NCBI GenBank assembly: GCA_009760855.2
Contig: WPIO01000155.1
Coordinates: 363,501-427,500, forward strand
From: Cristatella mucedo
Taxonomy: Eukaryota > Bryozoa > Phylactolaemata > Cristatellidae
Length of the DNA: 64,000 bases
Direction: 5' to 3'
The translations under genes and the position numbers were made by a program. Position 1 is the stretch's first letter; each line of letters begins with the position of its first letter. The notes below the pieces were generated by a model that did not search any database, was not told where the DNA came from, and worked only from the letters and a program-made list of their open reading frames with translations. Positions 21,080 to 33,004 of this stretch are shown here, in pieces.

Positions 21080-22840
21080 TGCAGTTAATTGACTTAGTGG
21101 TCACCAGGCCTGCTATAACCCTGGCGGCGCATCCTAATGCGTGTCTTAGGAATTCCCATTCAATCTGCAATAAGCCCCTAATCGTGCGCGACATCATTTC
21201 CGAGAATGAATTGGACCTGACCTCTTCAACCGAGACGCGGCTATAACCGACGAAATCCCTACAGGCTATCCCTGCTTTTCCTTCTCTCTTACTACTGGAT
21301 CGATCAAATTGATTGCGGTGTCGCCATTATCAAATGCTCATCCTTCAATTCAAAGCCGACAGCAGTCAGTCCTTTCGAACCCTCCGAATCTCTCGTTTGG
21401 AGTTTGTCCTGCAACATGCTCCCAATGCTGACTGACAGTGTTCTATGGCCCCCAGATACAAATTCCTCCGATATTCTCAGATTTTTCTGCTCTGATCTAG
21501 TATCCAATCTGCGCGCAAAAAATTATCTTCGTCGTTACGGGTGGTTTAATGTTTATTTTGATAACTTATCTGACGCCTTAAGCGCCGAATTTTGAGCATT
21601 GACTGACTAATTGTCTCTTGTTACTCATGTGCATGACCCTACTCACATTACGGGTCACACACTTGACTAACGTTTCTCCTACAGCTGTTTGCTATAATTG
21701 CCTATTATTATTATCAAATTCTGCTTATCTGAAAACATACCAATCTCATTCAGTCTGCAGCGCGTGCCCTCATCCATGCAAATAATCATCTGCGAATCGC
21801 TTGAATCGCCTCAAGTCACTTGACATTGATGCTGTCAATATTAGAATACCTTCTTTACCCCTGCTGCTTAATCGCTCTTCCGACCTGTCACCATTGGTAG
21901 AGTGCCACAACAAAAACTAGCTGACATGCTCGACAAGTTTGCACCTCTGACTAAGTGCACTGTGCACTCTTTCCCAGACGGCCTGTGGTTTACCGCAGAT
22001 TCTAAACTAGCTAGACCTACTGAGCAAAAGCCTGAAAGAGTATAAGCACGATTAGGACTGACTGTCCACCGACAGGCGTACGAGGACTACTGTAGGTCGT
22101 ACTAGTCGATCCTAGCAAAGGCCAAGTCTAGCTTCTATGAAAACATCGTTGAATCGCAGACACACATTATGCATGTGTGATTCTATCTGTGATTCTGTGA
22201 TTCTATCTGTGCATCAGTGCTCGCCATCGTGGACATCAGAATTCTGATGTCTAGGCTACTCGATAAGGATTCAGCTTATGAATCATCAGTGGGCTGCTAA
22301 TCCATAATTATTGTGGGTGATCCAATCAAAGCATCCTCTACATTCTTAAGCTAAACTACCATTCGGGCTCCGTATCATAGCTCAATTCTAGCACAACAAC
22401 ATGTTTAACGTGCACTATAACAATATTTAAGGGCAGTTGCTACATAGCACCACTTCTCTGCGACCTGCACTTGCTCCTAATCAAGCAGAGCATCAACTAC
22501 TGGCCTGGTTCTGTCACTCACTTTTAGGTCCCTTCATTTTTCGGCTCCAGCCTATCTATGAGAACTACTCCCCAATCGGGCTAGGCATCGTGTGACCCAC
22601 TTTTCTTAGTCAAATCGTTTAACTACACCTCTTACGAACCTCAAGTCCCGTAGCAGACCGTGTCTTTAGTTCGCATGCTCCAAAAAGCCTGGATATCAGT
22701 CACGCTTGACGTTGCATGATATCCCGTGGCTTGACATCATATAGAAGCACGCCCAAAACGCAACCTGCTTATGGGAGCATTTGATTGGTTCTTGTGGATA
22801 GTTCTCTATGTTCTTCCGCGTGCTGATACTGTACCTGTTA
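21080..22840 (+). mobile_element. LINE-A copy with endonuclease region and internal RT deletion
   Basis: This is the only copy in the window showing the apurinic-like endonuclease part. Around 21150-21240 it reads CNKPLIVRDIISENELDLTSSTETRL (in two halves: CNKPLIVRDIISENE and LDLTSSTETRL), the jockey-type EN start, followed by decayed EN blocks near 21400-21520. The linker lies at 21900-22180. The element then jumps to the C-terminal part at about 22380 and the 3' UTR to about 22840. The RT domain is missing and stops are many. It is head-to-head with the copy at 20285-20880. Confidence 0.8.
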
Positions 22841-23315
22841 AGACTCACCGTTACAGACATGCTACCTGCACTTCATATGTGAAGTGGCAATATGACGAGT
22901 CTAGATGGATGTTTAGTTCTCCGATGCTTATCTCAAATAAACGGGGCATGATTATTATCAAGTCCCAAAAGTTTGCACGCTACAGACATTTAGGCCGATG
23001 ATAAGTAGGCAGAATCCGACTCTCAAATATCAAGTACTGTGCCATTTCACTGAGTCTCCGCCCATGCAAAGCTGCGAAGTTTCCCTGAATCCTTACGTGG
23101 ACTAGATTATCTTGCACGAGAGAGTTGTCCCAGTAAAATGAACGCAATTTCTTCCGACATTAAGCATCTCGAGATTGATCGATGCTGTTTCCTACTTTTT
23201 CTCAGACGACGAAATGAACTTCATGCGACAATGCCGGCCGTTTAGCAGTGCTGGCCGGTTATTAGCGATGCAAGGTCGAGGAGAAGCCAGAGGAAAGAAG
23301 ATTACAAGAAAAATA
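22841..23315. other. No gene recognised
   Basis: No exon, RNA gene or repeat supported. Confidence 0.45.
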
Positions 23316-23506
23316 CTAGCTGATCTAGCAGCCTCTTCTTGCAAAGCGATAGAAGAGCCTTTACGGCCATCGCCACTGTTTGCAGTAGCAATAAAGGATC
23401 GACCACCGCAGGATTCGAACCGACGACTTCGGGGCTGAGGTCGTGAAAAGCAACCGCATTACCTAGTGAGCCATTACGGCTCACCCGGTAATGCGGACTG
23501 ATAGCG
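23316..23506 (-). mobile_element. SINE-2 copy with intact Pol III boxes
   Basis: On the minus strand the head has A box TGGCTCACTAGG and B box GGTTCGAATCC, both close to the tRNA consensus and separated by a normal distance. The body and tail match the other SINE-2 copies (GGCGATGGCCGTAAAGGCTC). Just upstream on the minus strand the GTGAGCC word is repeated. This is the best-preserved SINE-2 promoter here and a possible source of short Pol III transcripts. Confidence 0.8.
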
Positions 23507-23561
23507 GCGGATTTGCGAGCTCGTGGGCTGCTCATGCTGCGTCCTTAGCGTAGTGAAACGC

Positions 23562-24000
<439 letters not shown>

Positions 24001-24218
24001 GGGTAGGAAACTTTCATACGACGAGCATTGCATCCAGGCTCTCGATGATGCAGCCGCAATGTAACCGACTGGTGGCTCATTCTGGCTCATCAAGCGCGGT
24101 TTGAAGGATGTTTCTCCTAGTATTTCACGACAAGGAAGGTAGCAAAGGCCGAAGTCCGCACTTTTCTACTGCGAGGCTACGTTGCAGTGCGGTACATTGT
24201 TGGGTTAAAATTCATGCG

Positions 24219-25975
24219 CTTATAATGATAATAATAATGCACTTGATAAAGCACCCTCAGAGAACTTAATCTCTTTCTAGGCGCTTTACATTTTCTGCAA
24301 AGGGAAATGTAATTGAATAGTGAGTAAAATCATGCTTGATAAACAAACAAAATGAATAACATGGTTAGGGGTGACATGCACAGGGTCAGCATGCAAATGT
24401 GGTTAGTGGCAGCATGCACTGTGTCAGCATGCACAAGCACATCAAGGACGAATCAAGGGACCCACTAAATGTTGTCCTAAACAGGTGTGTTTTTAAATTC
24501 TTTTTAAATGTGGTCACGTCAGGGGATGTTCTGACGCAGGTCGGGAGGGAGTTCCAGGCTTTGTGAGCATACGAACTAAATGCACGGTCTCCACAGGATT
24601 TGAGGTTTGTACGAGGTATTTGTAGACTGTTGGATTCCTAAAAGTGGGTGGTACGATGCTTGGCCTGATGGGGGAGTATTTCTGAAAGATAGGCTGGAGC
24701 CAAAAAATGGAGTGACCTAAAAGGGAGCGAGCGATAAAACCTTGAAGTCAATCCGTTGCTTGACTGGTAGCCAGTGCAGGTCGGCGAGAAGTGGAGTAAC
24801 GTGGCAACTGCGACGCTCACGACAGACAAACGTAGCTGCGGAGTTTTGCACCAGCTGCAATCGCCAGATTGCACATGCCGGTAGGCCAGCGAGCAGTGAG
24901 TTGCAGAAGTCGAGACAAGATGTCACGAATGCATGGACCAACTTAGATGTGGTATCCTTATCTAAACAAGCTCAAATTTTAGCAATGTTATGAAGCTAAA
25001 ATAGGCAGAGTTGACTGTGGAGCTGATATGGTCGTCTAACGAGAGGTCACTTTGGAAGATGATACCTGGATTTCGAGCTGATTCAACTGGAGATATGCTG
25101 GCAGAGCCAATTTTGAGTTTCAGCCATTCCAATTTGTGAATCCCACTGGGTTTGCCCATAACTAGTAAGTTGGTTGTATTGTCATTTAGTTTTAGAAAAT
25201 GTGCTGCCATCCATGTGCGGATATCATCAGTACATGTAGCAGGAGAGTTGAGAGAATTCGAGGTGCTCGAAGGCTTTGAGCTATCAAAGCAAAGGTACAA
25301 CTGAGTGTCATCCGCATAGAAGTGAAAGCCTAGATTGTGCTTGGCAATCACATCAGCAAGAGGCAGAGTATAAACCGTGAAAAGAACCGGACCTAGCACG
25401 GAGCCCTGAGGTACTCCATATTTCAGAGGTACTTCAGATGCTCTTTGTCCATTTATGTCAATACTCTGGAGTCTCCCACTGAGATAGGGCCTAAACCACT
25501 GCAGAGCAGTGCCAGTGATGCCCAGGCTAGATGAGAGGCGCTCTAGAAGAACTTTGTGATCGATGGTATCAAAAGCTGCCGAAAGATTGAGCAAAACAAG
25601 CAGAGACACTCTACCCATGTCTACATTCCTAAGTAGGTCGTTGTATACCCTAAGCAATGCTGACTCTGTGGAGTGATTAGCTCTAAAGCCGGACTGGAAT
25701 TTACTAGCAAGGTGTGAGGTTTCGAGATATGAGTTTAGCTGGTCTGCCACGACCCGTTCCAGTGTCTTCGATGGGAATGGTCGAAGGGAGACTGGGCGAT
25801 AGTTGCTTAAGTTCTCTTGGTCTAGTGTCGATTTCTTGAGAAGTGGCCTGACTACAGCTTTTTTGAAAGGTGCTGGGACATGACCTGGGGCTAATGACAT
25901 GTTAATGATGTTAGTTAAGCATGGCAGCAGCAGATCAATGCAACGTATGAGCAGGACAGTGGAAATAGAACGGTT
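24219..25975 (-). mobile_element. LINE-A copy, 5'-truncated, best RT frame
   Basis: The minus-strand element starts at its 3' (ATT)n tail and hairpin (24219-24310). It runs through a 3' UTR with CATGCACAGGGTCAGCATGC-type repeats and C-terminal coding (24638-24993, frameshifted), then a long RT frame to 25900. The 5' end is lost near 25975, in the segment before RT. Together with the copy at the left edge it forms the PSGIHKLE subfamily. Confidence 0.93.
24962..25900 (-). pseudogene. LINE-A reverse-transcriptase frame with motif A Asp-to-Asn change
   Basis: An open frame of 312 codons covers nearly the whole RT domain. In order: PAPFKKAVVRPLLKK, FRANHSTESALLRVYNDLL, motif A, SYLSGRLQS-like block, GVPQGSVLGPVLF and [11 protein letters not shown]. 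Motif A reads LLNLSAAFDTIDH where other copies have LLDLSAAFDTIDH. The changed residue corresponds to the metal-binding aspartate of motif A in RTs (by the spacing of five residues to the conserved Phe). The YADD box is intact. The frame has no endonuclease, loses its C-terminal part by frameshift, and is probably catalytically dead. Confidence 0.9.
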
Positions 25976-26529
25976 CTTGTCCCGCTTAATTTTTATAGCT
26001 GGAAAGCGCCGCTTTTGCTACTAAAAGCAGCTCTCTTTTGCAGCAAATACAAGTAACTTTGTCTATTTATTTCTATTCAGTATATTTCACAGCGAGGGAG
26101 GGCTGAAACCGTTCGACGTCGGCTGCGAGGTACACCGACCTACAGCTGAAATTTCTCCAATGCCAATGCCAACTCCAAGCCAAGTGACCGCCAACCAAGG
26201 TCAAGGAATCAGCTTTACGTGGCCTCAAGCAAAGTTTATAATATAATTGCTTCTTATGTATGGTAATTAATGAAGCGCGAATTATTAATATCAGTCACAA
26301 TCTGGTCGATTTAGCCCGCCGCCATGTCAGTTCGTGGGCGCCGTATCTTTAGTCCTTCAGCAAAATCGACAATAAGTAGTCATCTAATATATTCAACGAA
26401 AAAGCCGAATTAAATACTGCAATGGTCACAGTAAGCGAGAGCAGAATCCGGAAATCAAAGTACCTAGTTACCATGACAGCGGTAGTCGAAAGCGTTTTGC
26501 ATCAGGTCCGGCTCGAAATGTGAGTGCGG
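25976..26529. other. No gene recognised
   Basis: Spacer between a LINE-A breakpoint and a SINE-1 tail. No exon or repeat seen. Confidence 0.45.
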
Positions 26530-26648
26530 TGCACTTAAAGGGGTAACCGAGGTCGTGGACTCGAACCCTGCGGCGGCGTACGCGAAGCGCCTGTATAGAG
26601 ATTAAACTCTCCCCTTGAGCGCTATACAGATGATTTGAATTTATTTAT
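26530..26648 (+). mobile_element. SINE-1 copy, truncated, possibly mosaic with SINE-2
   Basis: The B-box side (GTGGACTCGAACCCTGCGGCGG) is split between SINE-1-like and SINE-2-like wording: TGCGGCGG recalls SINE-2 (TGCGGTGG). The tail (GAAGCGCCTGTATAGAGATT...GAGCGCTATACA) is SINE-1. It could be a recombinant or simply diverged. Confidence 0.65.
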
Positions 26649-26649
26649 T

Positions 26650-27610
26650 ATTTGCGGAATAGAACAATGAATAATATGATTAGGGGTGACATGCACATAG
26701 TCAGCATGCAAATATGGTTTGTAGCAGCATACACAGTGTCAGCACGCATAAGCGAATAAAGGACGAATCACAGGGACTCATTAAATGCCGTGATATACAG
26801 CTGCGCTTTTAGTTTCGTGTAAATGTGGACAAGTCAGATGATGTTGTTAAGCAAATCGGGAGTGAGTACCTGGCTTTGGGTGCATATAAACTAAAGGTAC
26901 GGTCTGCAAAGGATTGGAGGTTTGTAAAAGCTATAGGTAGACAATTAGATTCTGAAAAGCGAGTGTTACGATGTTTAGCCTGGTGTGGAAGTGGATCTGA
27001 TGGGAAAGTTGAAGCCAAAGAATGAAGTGACCTAAAAGTGAGCGACGAGACCTTGAAGTCGATCCGTTGCTTGACTGGTAGCCAGTGCAGGTCGGTGAGA
27101 AGTGGTGTGATGTGGCAACTGCGACGCTCACGACAGACAAGCCTAGCTGCAGAGTTTTGCACCTTCTGTAATCGCCTGATTGCACATGCCGGTAGGCCAG
27201 CAAACAGTGAGTTACAGAAGTCAACACAGGATGTCACAATTGCATGGAACAACTTAGATAGGGGGGTGTCTCTATCTAATAAAGCTATAATTTAAGCCAT
27301 GTCGCGTAGCTGAAAGTAGGCAGACTTGACTGTGGAGCTTATGCGGTCGTCTAATGAAAGGTCACCTTGACACCTGGATTTCATGCAGATCCAACAGATG
27401 TGCTGGCAGGGCCGATTGTGAGCGTTAACTTTGCCAATTCTGATTCTCACTTGGCTTTCCCTTAACCAGTAAGTTGTGTCTGTCATCATTTAATTTAAGA
27501 AAGTTTGCCGCCGTTCCTTGTGGGGTTGTCATCATTATGTGCAGCAAGGGAGTTAAGAGAATTCGAGTCACTGGAGGGCTAGGAGGGATCAAATTCTCAC
27601 TTAAAATATC
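26650..27610 (-). mobile_element. LINE-A copy: 3' UTR, C-terminal and post-RT part
   Basis: A minus-strand relic. The 3' UTR lies at 26650-26810. A C-terminal frame of 147 codons at 26809-27252 contains RSCHITPLLTDLHWLPVKQRI and ends in the TFTRN-type terminus. The segment upstream (27290-27600) reads SLDDRISSTVKSAYFQL. The copy is 5'-truncated before motif C. It begins right after the SINE-1 tail. Confidence 0.87.
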
Positions 27611-27895
27611 TAGTCTTAGTCAATATAGCAATGATATCTCATCATCAGAACCTAAGTTCTGCATAAATGAGCATATTTAAGAAGATACCTGATACTAGTA
27701 CACAAGTTGTGATGCGACTCAGCACGAAGAAAACACTTCAAGCTCCAAGATCAAGTTATAATCGCATACCATATTAAAGACTGCGTGCAATAATTATTTT
27801 TATTCTTTATTGCCTATTTAATACTTTTAGTCTCTACATATTTTTGAGATCTAAACGTTTTAAAACTCGCTGAAAGATAATCAACAAACACGGGT

Positions 27896-28145
27896 TAGTT
27901 TGATGTACGTTATGTAATGTAATCTATGTAATGTATCTCCTTCTGTAACTCCACAAAGGCATAAAGACTATGTGGGTGTTACGCAGGAGAGTTTTGTATA
28001 GCAAACTCTTAGCCTAAGCGGCTTTCTGTACGCATTCGGTAGCCGACAGACTTCGTCTCACGCAACAAAGAGAAAGTGGGAAGCATAGCAGAGTCATGAG
28101 AGCAGTTGAGGTAGTAGAAAGCATGCAAAAGCAAAAATATCTTAG
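27896..28145 (-). mobile_element. LINE-B 3' end
   Basis: A minus-strand LINE-B terminus about 250 bp long: the GTAAT/GTATC tail, the ACTCCACAAAGGCATAAAGA segment, and the last coding residues (RETKSVGYRMRTESRLG). 5'-truncated. Confidence 0.85.
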
Positions 28146-29061
28146 CTGGCCAGCTAGCTAAAGTAAACGTGGAGACAACCATGGTTACCAAACAGTAATA
28201 CCTACGGCTAGTAGCATGACTTCAATCGACTACATGTACGCGGGAGAAAATATAAGAGCAAACAAGCAAAGGTTCACAGGAATGGCCAACCGGAAGTGGA
28301 AGTGGCGGAGCCATGGGGCAAAGGGCATTTACAGCCCGCCCCCGCCCCCCTGCATACTGGCGCAGCGTGCTGGACTACCCGACTATTCTTACGCTTCGCG
28401 GCAGTCGCCAGCGAATCGCCTTATGACCACTTAGTCAGCGATTGCCGAATCCGTAGGTAGTAAATGCTGTCAATTTGATCCATACTTTCTTATTAATTGC
28501 TGGCCTAGCCCCGCGTACTTGACGATCTTGCAGGTCTTGCCAGTTATCAGGCCTTGCCCGCCCTAGATGAAAATGCCAGCTCTGCTACAATGAGAATAGA
28601 CAGGCATCTTGATGATATCCTAAGGCAGCAGAGTCATTTAGGGCATTTACCGTACTTGGAAGCAGGTTGCAGACCTTTGATGCACACTAGCTGAAGACGA
28701 CTACTCGATCGCCGATATATTTCAACTTATTCTGAGGGTCTGGTAGATAACGTAGCACTGACATAGCGGGTAGTACGAGAGCACTAAGACAGTGCGAGGA
28801 GGTCGCATAGAGAGACTGGCAGTGGGCGAGTCACGTGACTTGCAAGCTAGCCTATGCGGATCTAAAGTCATTTCGATGCTTGATAGATAGCTACTGAAGC
28901 TCTGAAAAAGGTGGAGGTAAGGTGGCAGCAACGGCGTTGTCAACAGATCAGAAGGGCAGCTGGGTTTGCATTAGTTGCGGACGAATGAAGAAACAGATGG
29001 AAGAAGCTCCTAATAATGGGAATAGGAGTAATATTGACACGATGCCACATAGAACGTGACC

Positions 29062-29063
<2 letters not shown>
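28146..29063. other. No gene recognised; a MITE-terminus-like motif near 28.3 kb
   Basis: GTGGCGGAGCCATGGGGCAA near 28305 and C-runs at 28339-28350 resemble the ends of the MITE-like element at 33.3 kb. Otherwise no exon or repeat is supported. Confidence 0.4.

Positions 29064-29132
<69 letters not shown>
29064..29132. repeat. (TA)n microsatellite, pure
   Basis: About 69 bp of uninterrupted TA. Confidence 0.97.
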
Positions 29133-29134
<2 letters not shown>

Positions 29135-29259
29135 AAGGCTGCGATTGAGGCAATATTCCTTACCTGTCACTAGGCGTTGGAGAAAACTACCTCAACTTAT
29201 CACACTTCGCTTGGAAAGTGTACGCCAATACTATTCGAGCAGGTGTCACCGCAGTGATG

Positions 29260-29570
29260 TTAGCCAAAACGATCTTTAAGGTTAGGTCTTCCAGCTTTCG
29301 AACTGACATTGGATTTGACTATAACTATAAGGTTAGTATTATCATTGTTAATATATAGGAGCTGAGTAGCCATTGATATGCTAATGTCGTCGGTACAGGA
29401 GGTGAAATAATCAAGTAAGAGCACGATGAGGAAGAGGAAGGCATAGAAAGGCATAGAAAGATAGATCAAGCTGGGGGAGGGGGTAACCGGCATAGAAATA
29501 AAAGGCAAGATAGTTTTTGGTGATGAAACCAGAGACAAGGAGAGCAAAAATTAGCGACAAAAACTCGAAG
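29260..29570 (-). mobile_element. LINE-A post-motif-C fragment, diverged
   Basis: A minus-strand frame reads SCTDDISISMATQLLYINNDNTNLI, in pieces SCTDDISISMATQ and NNDNTNLIVIVKS, parallel to TCTDDIRTWMAAHFLKLNDNTTNLLVMGKPS in better copies. It then jumps to a short stretch like the C-terminal AGCGACAAAA...CTCGAAGTCGAT word. Heavily decayed. Confidence 0.6.
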
Positions 29571-29734
29571 TCGATTCTTAGTCAGTCAAAGATAAGTAGC
29601 ATAACGGTAGCAATTAATTTTAAGAGAGACATCCATTGAAGCCGACTTTGGCACCAAACGTCATCTAAAACTGGGGCTTGCAGAGTGAAATACAGATTTA
29701 TGATTGATAGAAAAGCATATGTACCAGTATCTGG

Positions 29735-30100
29735 CGTATGCTCCCAAAGCCTGGAACTCACTCCTAACTTGCGTCACAACATCCCCTGACTCGACCACAT
29801 TTAAAAAAAACTTAAAAACGCACCTATTTAGGACAGCATTTAGTGGGTCTCTGTGATTCATCCTTCATGTGTTTATGCGTGCTGACACTGTGCATGCTGC
29901 CATTAACCACATTTGTATGCTGACCCTGTGCATGTCACCCCTAACCACGTCGTTCATGTTGTTTATCAAGCATGATATTACTGACCATTCAATCGCGTTT
30001 CCCTTTGCATCAAATGTAAAGCGCCTATAAAAAAGATTGAGTTTTCTGAGGGCGCTTTATAAAGTGCATTATTATTATTATCATTATATTATTATTGCAA
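29735..30100 (+). mobile_element. LINE-A 3' end, plus strand
   Basis: It begins in the last coding part (CCCAAAGCCTGGAACTCACT), runs through the 3' UTR and the terminal hairpin (AAAGCGCC...GGGCGCTTTA), and ends in (ATT)n at about 30060-30095. 5'-truncated. Confidence 0.9.
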
Positions 30101-30598
30101 TTAACCTTACTTAAACCTTAATTGTCTCTTATTAGGGAGCTTAAATAAGGGCCAATTACAACGACTGATTGAAATTAGACCCCCACCCTAAACCTTTAAC
30201 GCCCTCGATAACCCTAATACGTAAACTTAAAGTATTAAAACTCAATACCCTATATCAAAAACTTTAATTTCCAATGTATCTAAAGTTTTTTGCAAAATAT
30301 GTGTAGCAAAAAGAAAGTCGTAATACTATAGTTTTCTGTAGCCGACTGCCTGTGACAACAATTGAATGCGACATAGCCACCTGGGCTTATAGGCTCTGTT
30401 CTGCCGGATATCAAACTTCTAATCAAACTTCTAAACGACAAAAAAAATTCTTTTATTTTTTAATAATTGAAATGGCACGCTAAAATGTGTACGATAGGAA
30501 GTTTAGACGAAATAGAATTATCAAGGCAGTAAGAAATAACGATTGGGAAAGTGCGCAGTCTTTGGATCGCACGCAGCTGGAAATTCGTGTAGTTCGCG
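30101..30598. other. 3' flank of the receptor gene, nothing recognised
   Basis: AT-rich; scattered CCCTAA words near 30185-30225 are too irregular to be telomere repeat. A minus-strand polyadenylation signal for the receptor gene could not be fixed. Confidence 0.4.
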
Positions 30599-31641
30599 CT
30601 AAGGCCAAGATCGTGCGGCTGCAATGTAGAACGTGCTCTCGGCACTTCCGTTCGCCGGCCGAGCGGGAACCCTGGCACTTGGAAACCGAGGCAGCTTTTT
30701 TCGAACGACGCCGCGGAACTGGCCAAACAATATAATCTGGGCACTGCTGTCCCGAGCGAGATAGATGATAGGGTTGAGAAGCGCGCCGAGCATCCCGTTG
30801 ACCAGGAAGTCGAAAATGAGAGGACTCGTCGGCAGCACTTCCGTCAGAGACTGCCTCAGCCTCTCAAGTAGGAGAGTGGCGGCCGTCCCCTCCGTCGCAA
30901 TGTTGATATTTATCGCAAACAGGAGTCCATAGGAAGCCACGAACGACACGACCAACAGGGCAGACGTTACGAAGGCTTTGCGCTTTTGACCTCGTTCAAG
31001 TTTCCCGATGCTCAACTTGTTGATGAAGTACACAATGTATCCGTGCACGCACACGACAGCCACCAGTGCCACGGTTGTGGTGGCCACCACGCAGGCGGCC
31101 AGGCCCCAGTACTGATGCGGCTGCAGTTTATCTTCGGCCAAGTGGCGGCAGAATTCGCTCATGGGCTCCTCGAAGCTTAGCAGTGCATGCGCGGCAGTGC
31201 ACCCGTCCGGTAGGAGGGCGATAAGCCATGACGAGATGACGGCCAGCCTCGCGCGTCCTTTGGTGACGAAGCGTCGGTGCGACAGCGGCCATCGGAAGGC
31301 TAGAAATTGCTCGCCAGTCAGCAGCAATATTGACAGCAAGTTAGAGTACAGTAGGACGTCCCACACACGAGCCAGAAAGGCGACGACGCAATGCTTCGTC
31401 TCTTCAACTTTTCCCTGCTGCTTGCACTTGCGGTGAGAGTCGTATAGCAGTGCTACTTGCACGGCACTTAGCAGTCCTATGAAAATGTCCGTAGCAAGGA
31501 TGTTCAGGACGAATAGAACGTAGGGCTTACACTTGGCTTTCTTGCTACTAATGGCAAAAATAACGCCGGCGTTCGCAGCCACCGCAGTGCTAGTTATGAT
31601 AGCTGCGACGATCACGGTAATCAGGTCATATCTTGACGATT
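30599..31641 (-). CDS. Class A-type G-protein-coupled receptor, main exon (receptor 1)
   Basis: One long exon holds all seven membrane segments (346 residues). It starts at 31641 after a splice acceptor (CTTCTTTACTTTGTAG), phase 1; an in-frame stop lies just upstream and there is no start codon, so the N-terminus is in another exon. Motifs: TM1 ANAGVIFAI; TM2 VLNILATDIFIGLL (conserved Asp); TM3 DVLLYSNLLSILLL ending GEQF where DRY is usual; TM4 Trp in SSWLIALL; TM6 VVSFVASY without CWxP; TM7 LLNPIIYLARD (NPxxY intact). Cysteines in KHC and EFC could form the TM3-loop 2 bridge. The ligand is unknown. It is a paralogue of the gene at 56.6-57.7 kb. Confidence 0.85.
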
Positions 31642-31740
31642 CTACAAAGTAAAGAAGTGGTTATAATGTGTGTAGTGTATTTCGGTAGTTCGAATGCACC
31701 CACACATGTATGCGCGTTTATTCCAAAAAATATCCCAGAA

Positions 31741-32325
31741 AGTCCCTGAGGTTTGAGCACGTGTCTCCTTTGCTAAAAGAGCTAGGTCGGATGCAGCTTG
31801 ATCAACGGATAAAGATAAACGGATACAGAGCTAAGTTCTTACGCTGCTGACCCGCAAGGCCCTCCACGGCTTGGCTCCTTCGTGCCTAGCTGAACTGCTG
31901 CACCAGTTTCAGCCCGTTCGCGCCCTCAGGTCCTGTGTGGACAATAAATTAGCTGTTCCATTCCTCCGCTTAAAGACCGTTGGCGACAGAAGCTTTAGCT
32001 CAGCAGGCCCTAGACTGTGGGACTCACTTCCACGATTCTTACGCAACGACAACTACTCTCATGCTGCAGACTATGGCTCATCCTTTTCGGCAGTCCCGAG
32101 CTGCTTCTTCCATGCTACTCACTACCTCAACTGCTCTCCTGACTCTGCTATGTTTCTCTCTTTCTCTTTGTTGTGTGAGACGAAGTCTGTTGGCTACCGA
32201 ATGCGTACCGAAAGCCACTCAGGCTGTGAATGCCCTATACAAAACTCTCCTGCATAACACCCACATGGTCTATATGACTTTGTGGAGTTACAGACGGAGA
32301 TACATTGCATTACATTACAATGTGA
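31741..32325 (+). mobile_element. LINE-B C-terminal and 3' end, plus strand
   Basis: It starts in the coding part (RFEHVSPLLKELGWM equivalent), passes through ELLHQFQPVRALRSCVDNKLAVPF and FSSAGPRLWDSLPRFLRND, and ends with the CTTTGTGGAGTTACAGACGG terminus and ATTGCATTACATTAC tail. A small frameshift lies near 31800. It is inserted just upstream of receptor 1's main exon, probably in its intron. Confidence 0.92.
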
Positions 32326-32861
32326 TTTTCAAATCTTTTCTGTGGCTGCAAATGCAGCCACCCCCACGGTAGTAGAACCATATCCTCAAATGTATGTGAT
32401 TGATCTAATCTTCATCGCATTGCAAATAGTGCCCATGAAAATTTGTCATCAATGGGAACAGATCTTGCTGTCTTGCTGAAGTTCGAGGACGATGGCAGAT
32501 TAAGAATGGAAAAATGAAGCGGCAGCTTTAACCGGTAAAGATGGCTGCCTGAAACGGCCAAAAACTAGTGAACTTGAATCGCTCACGCGTCCCTAGTGAG
32601 CGGAGGCCTGAAACGTGACGTGGCGATTTCGCATCGAGTCTGGCTCCTTGGAATATCGCTAACTTATTGTGCGAGTCAAGTCACAGACAGGATGCCGAGG
32701 TCATGCAGCGCCATCTCTGAGCGAATGAACAAAAGACGAGGCTTTTCTCAACGGTGCGTATCCTAGGTTAGAATTAGGGCAGACGACGACTATTTGAGCT
32801 GGCTTTCCGCCCCGATAGAATGACTACAGTGACGTAGCCCGTGCGATTGACTGGTTTCAGC
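32326..32861. other. No gene recognised
   Basis: Follows the LINE-B tail. No exon or repeat supported. Confidence 0.4.
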
Positions 32862-33004
32862 CTACTGCAGGTCAAGGTCAAGGTCTTCACCATCCTGGAT
32901 CTTAGCCTTTAGGATAAAGTGATCACAATGTACAGCTGAGCACACGGTAACAAGCCTTCCAGCAGAAAATAGTAAATCGCCCGCAGAAAAATGGAGGATA
33001 GCGA
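32862..33004 (-). CDS. Candidate terminal coding exon of an unknown protein
   Basis: A minus-strand open stretch begins right after an acceptor (TTATTTCATTATCAG) at phase 1 and runs 46 codons to a TAG at 32862. The peptide contains SAGRLVTVCSAVHCDHF and ends in the acidic KIQDGEDLDLDLQ. No family is recognised and no polyadenylation signal was seen close by. It may be chance. Confidence 0.22.

Noticed and set aside
30185-30225. CCCTAA-like words suggesting telomere repeat
   Set aside because: Only scattered, with no tandem array.
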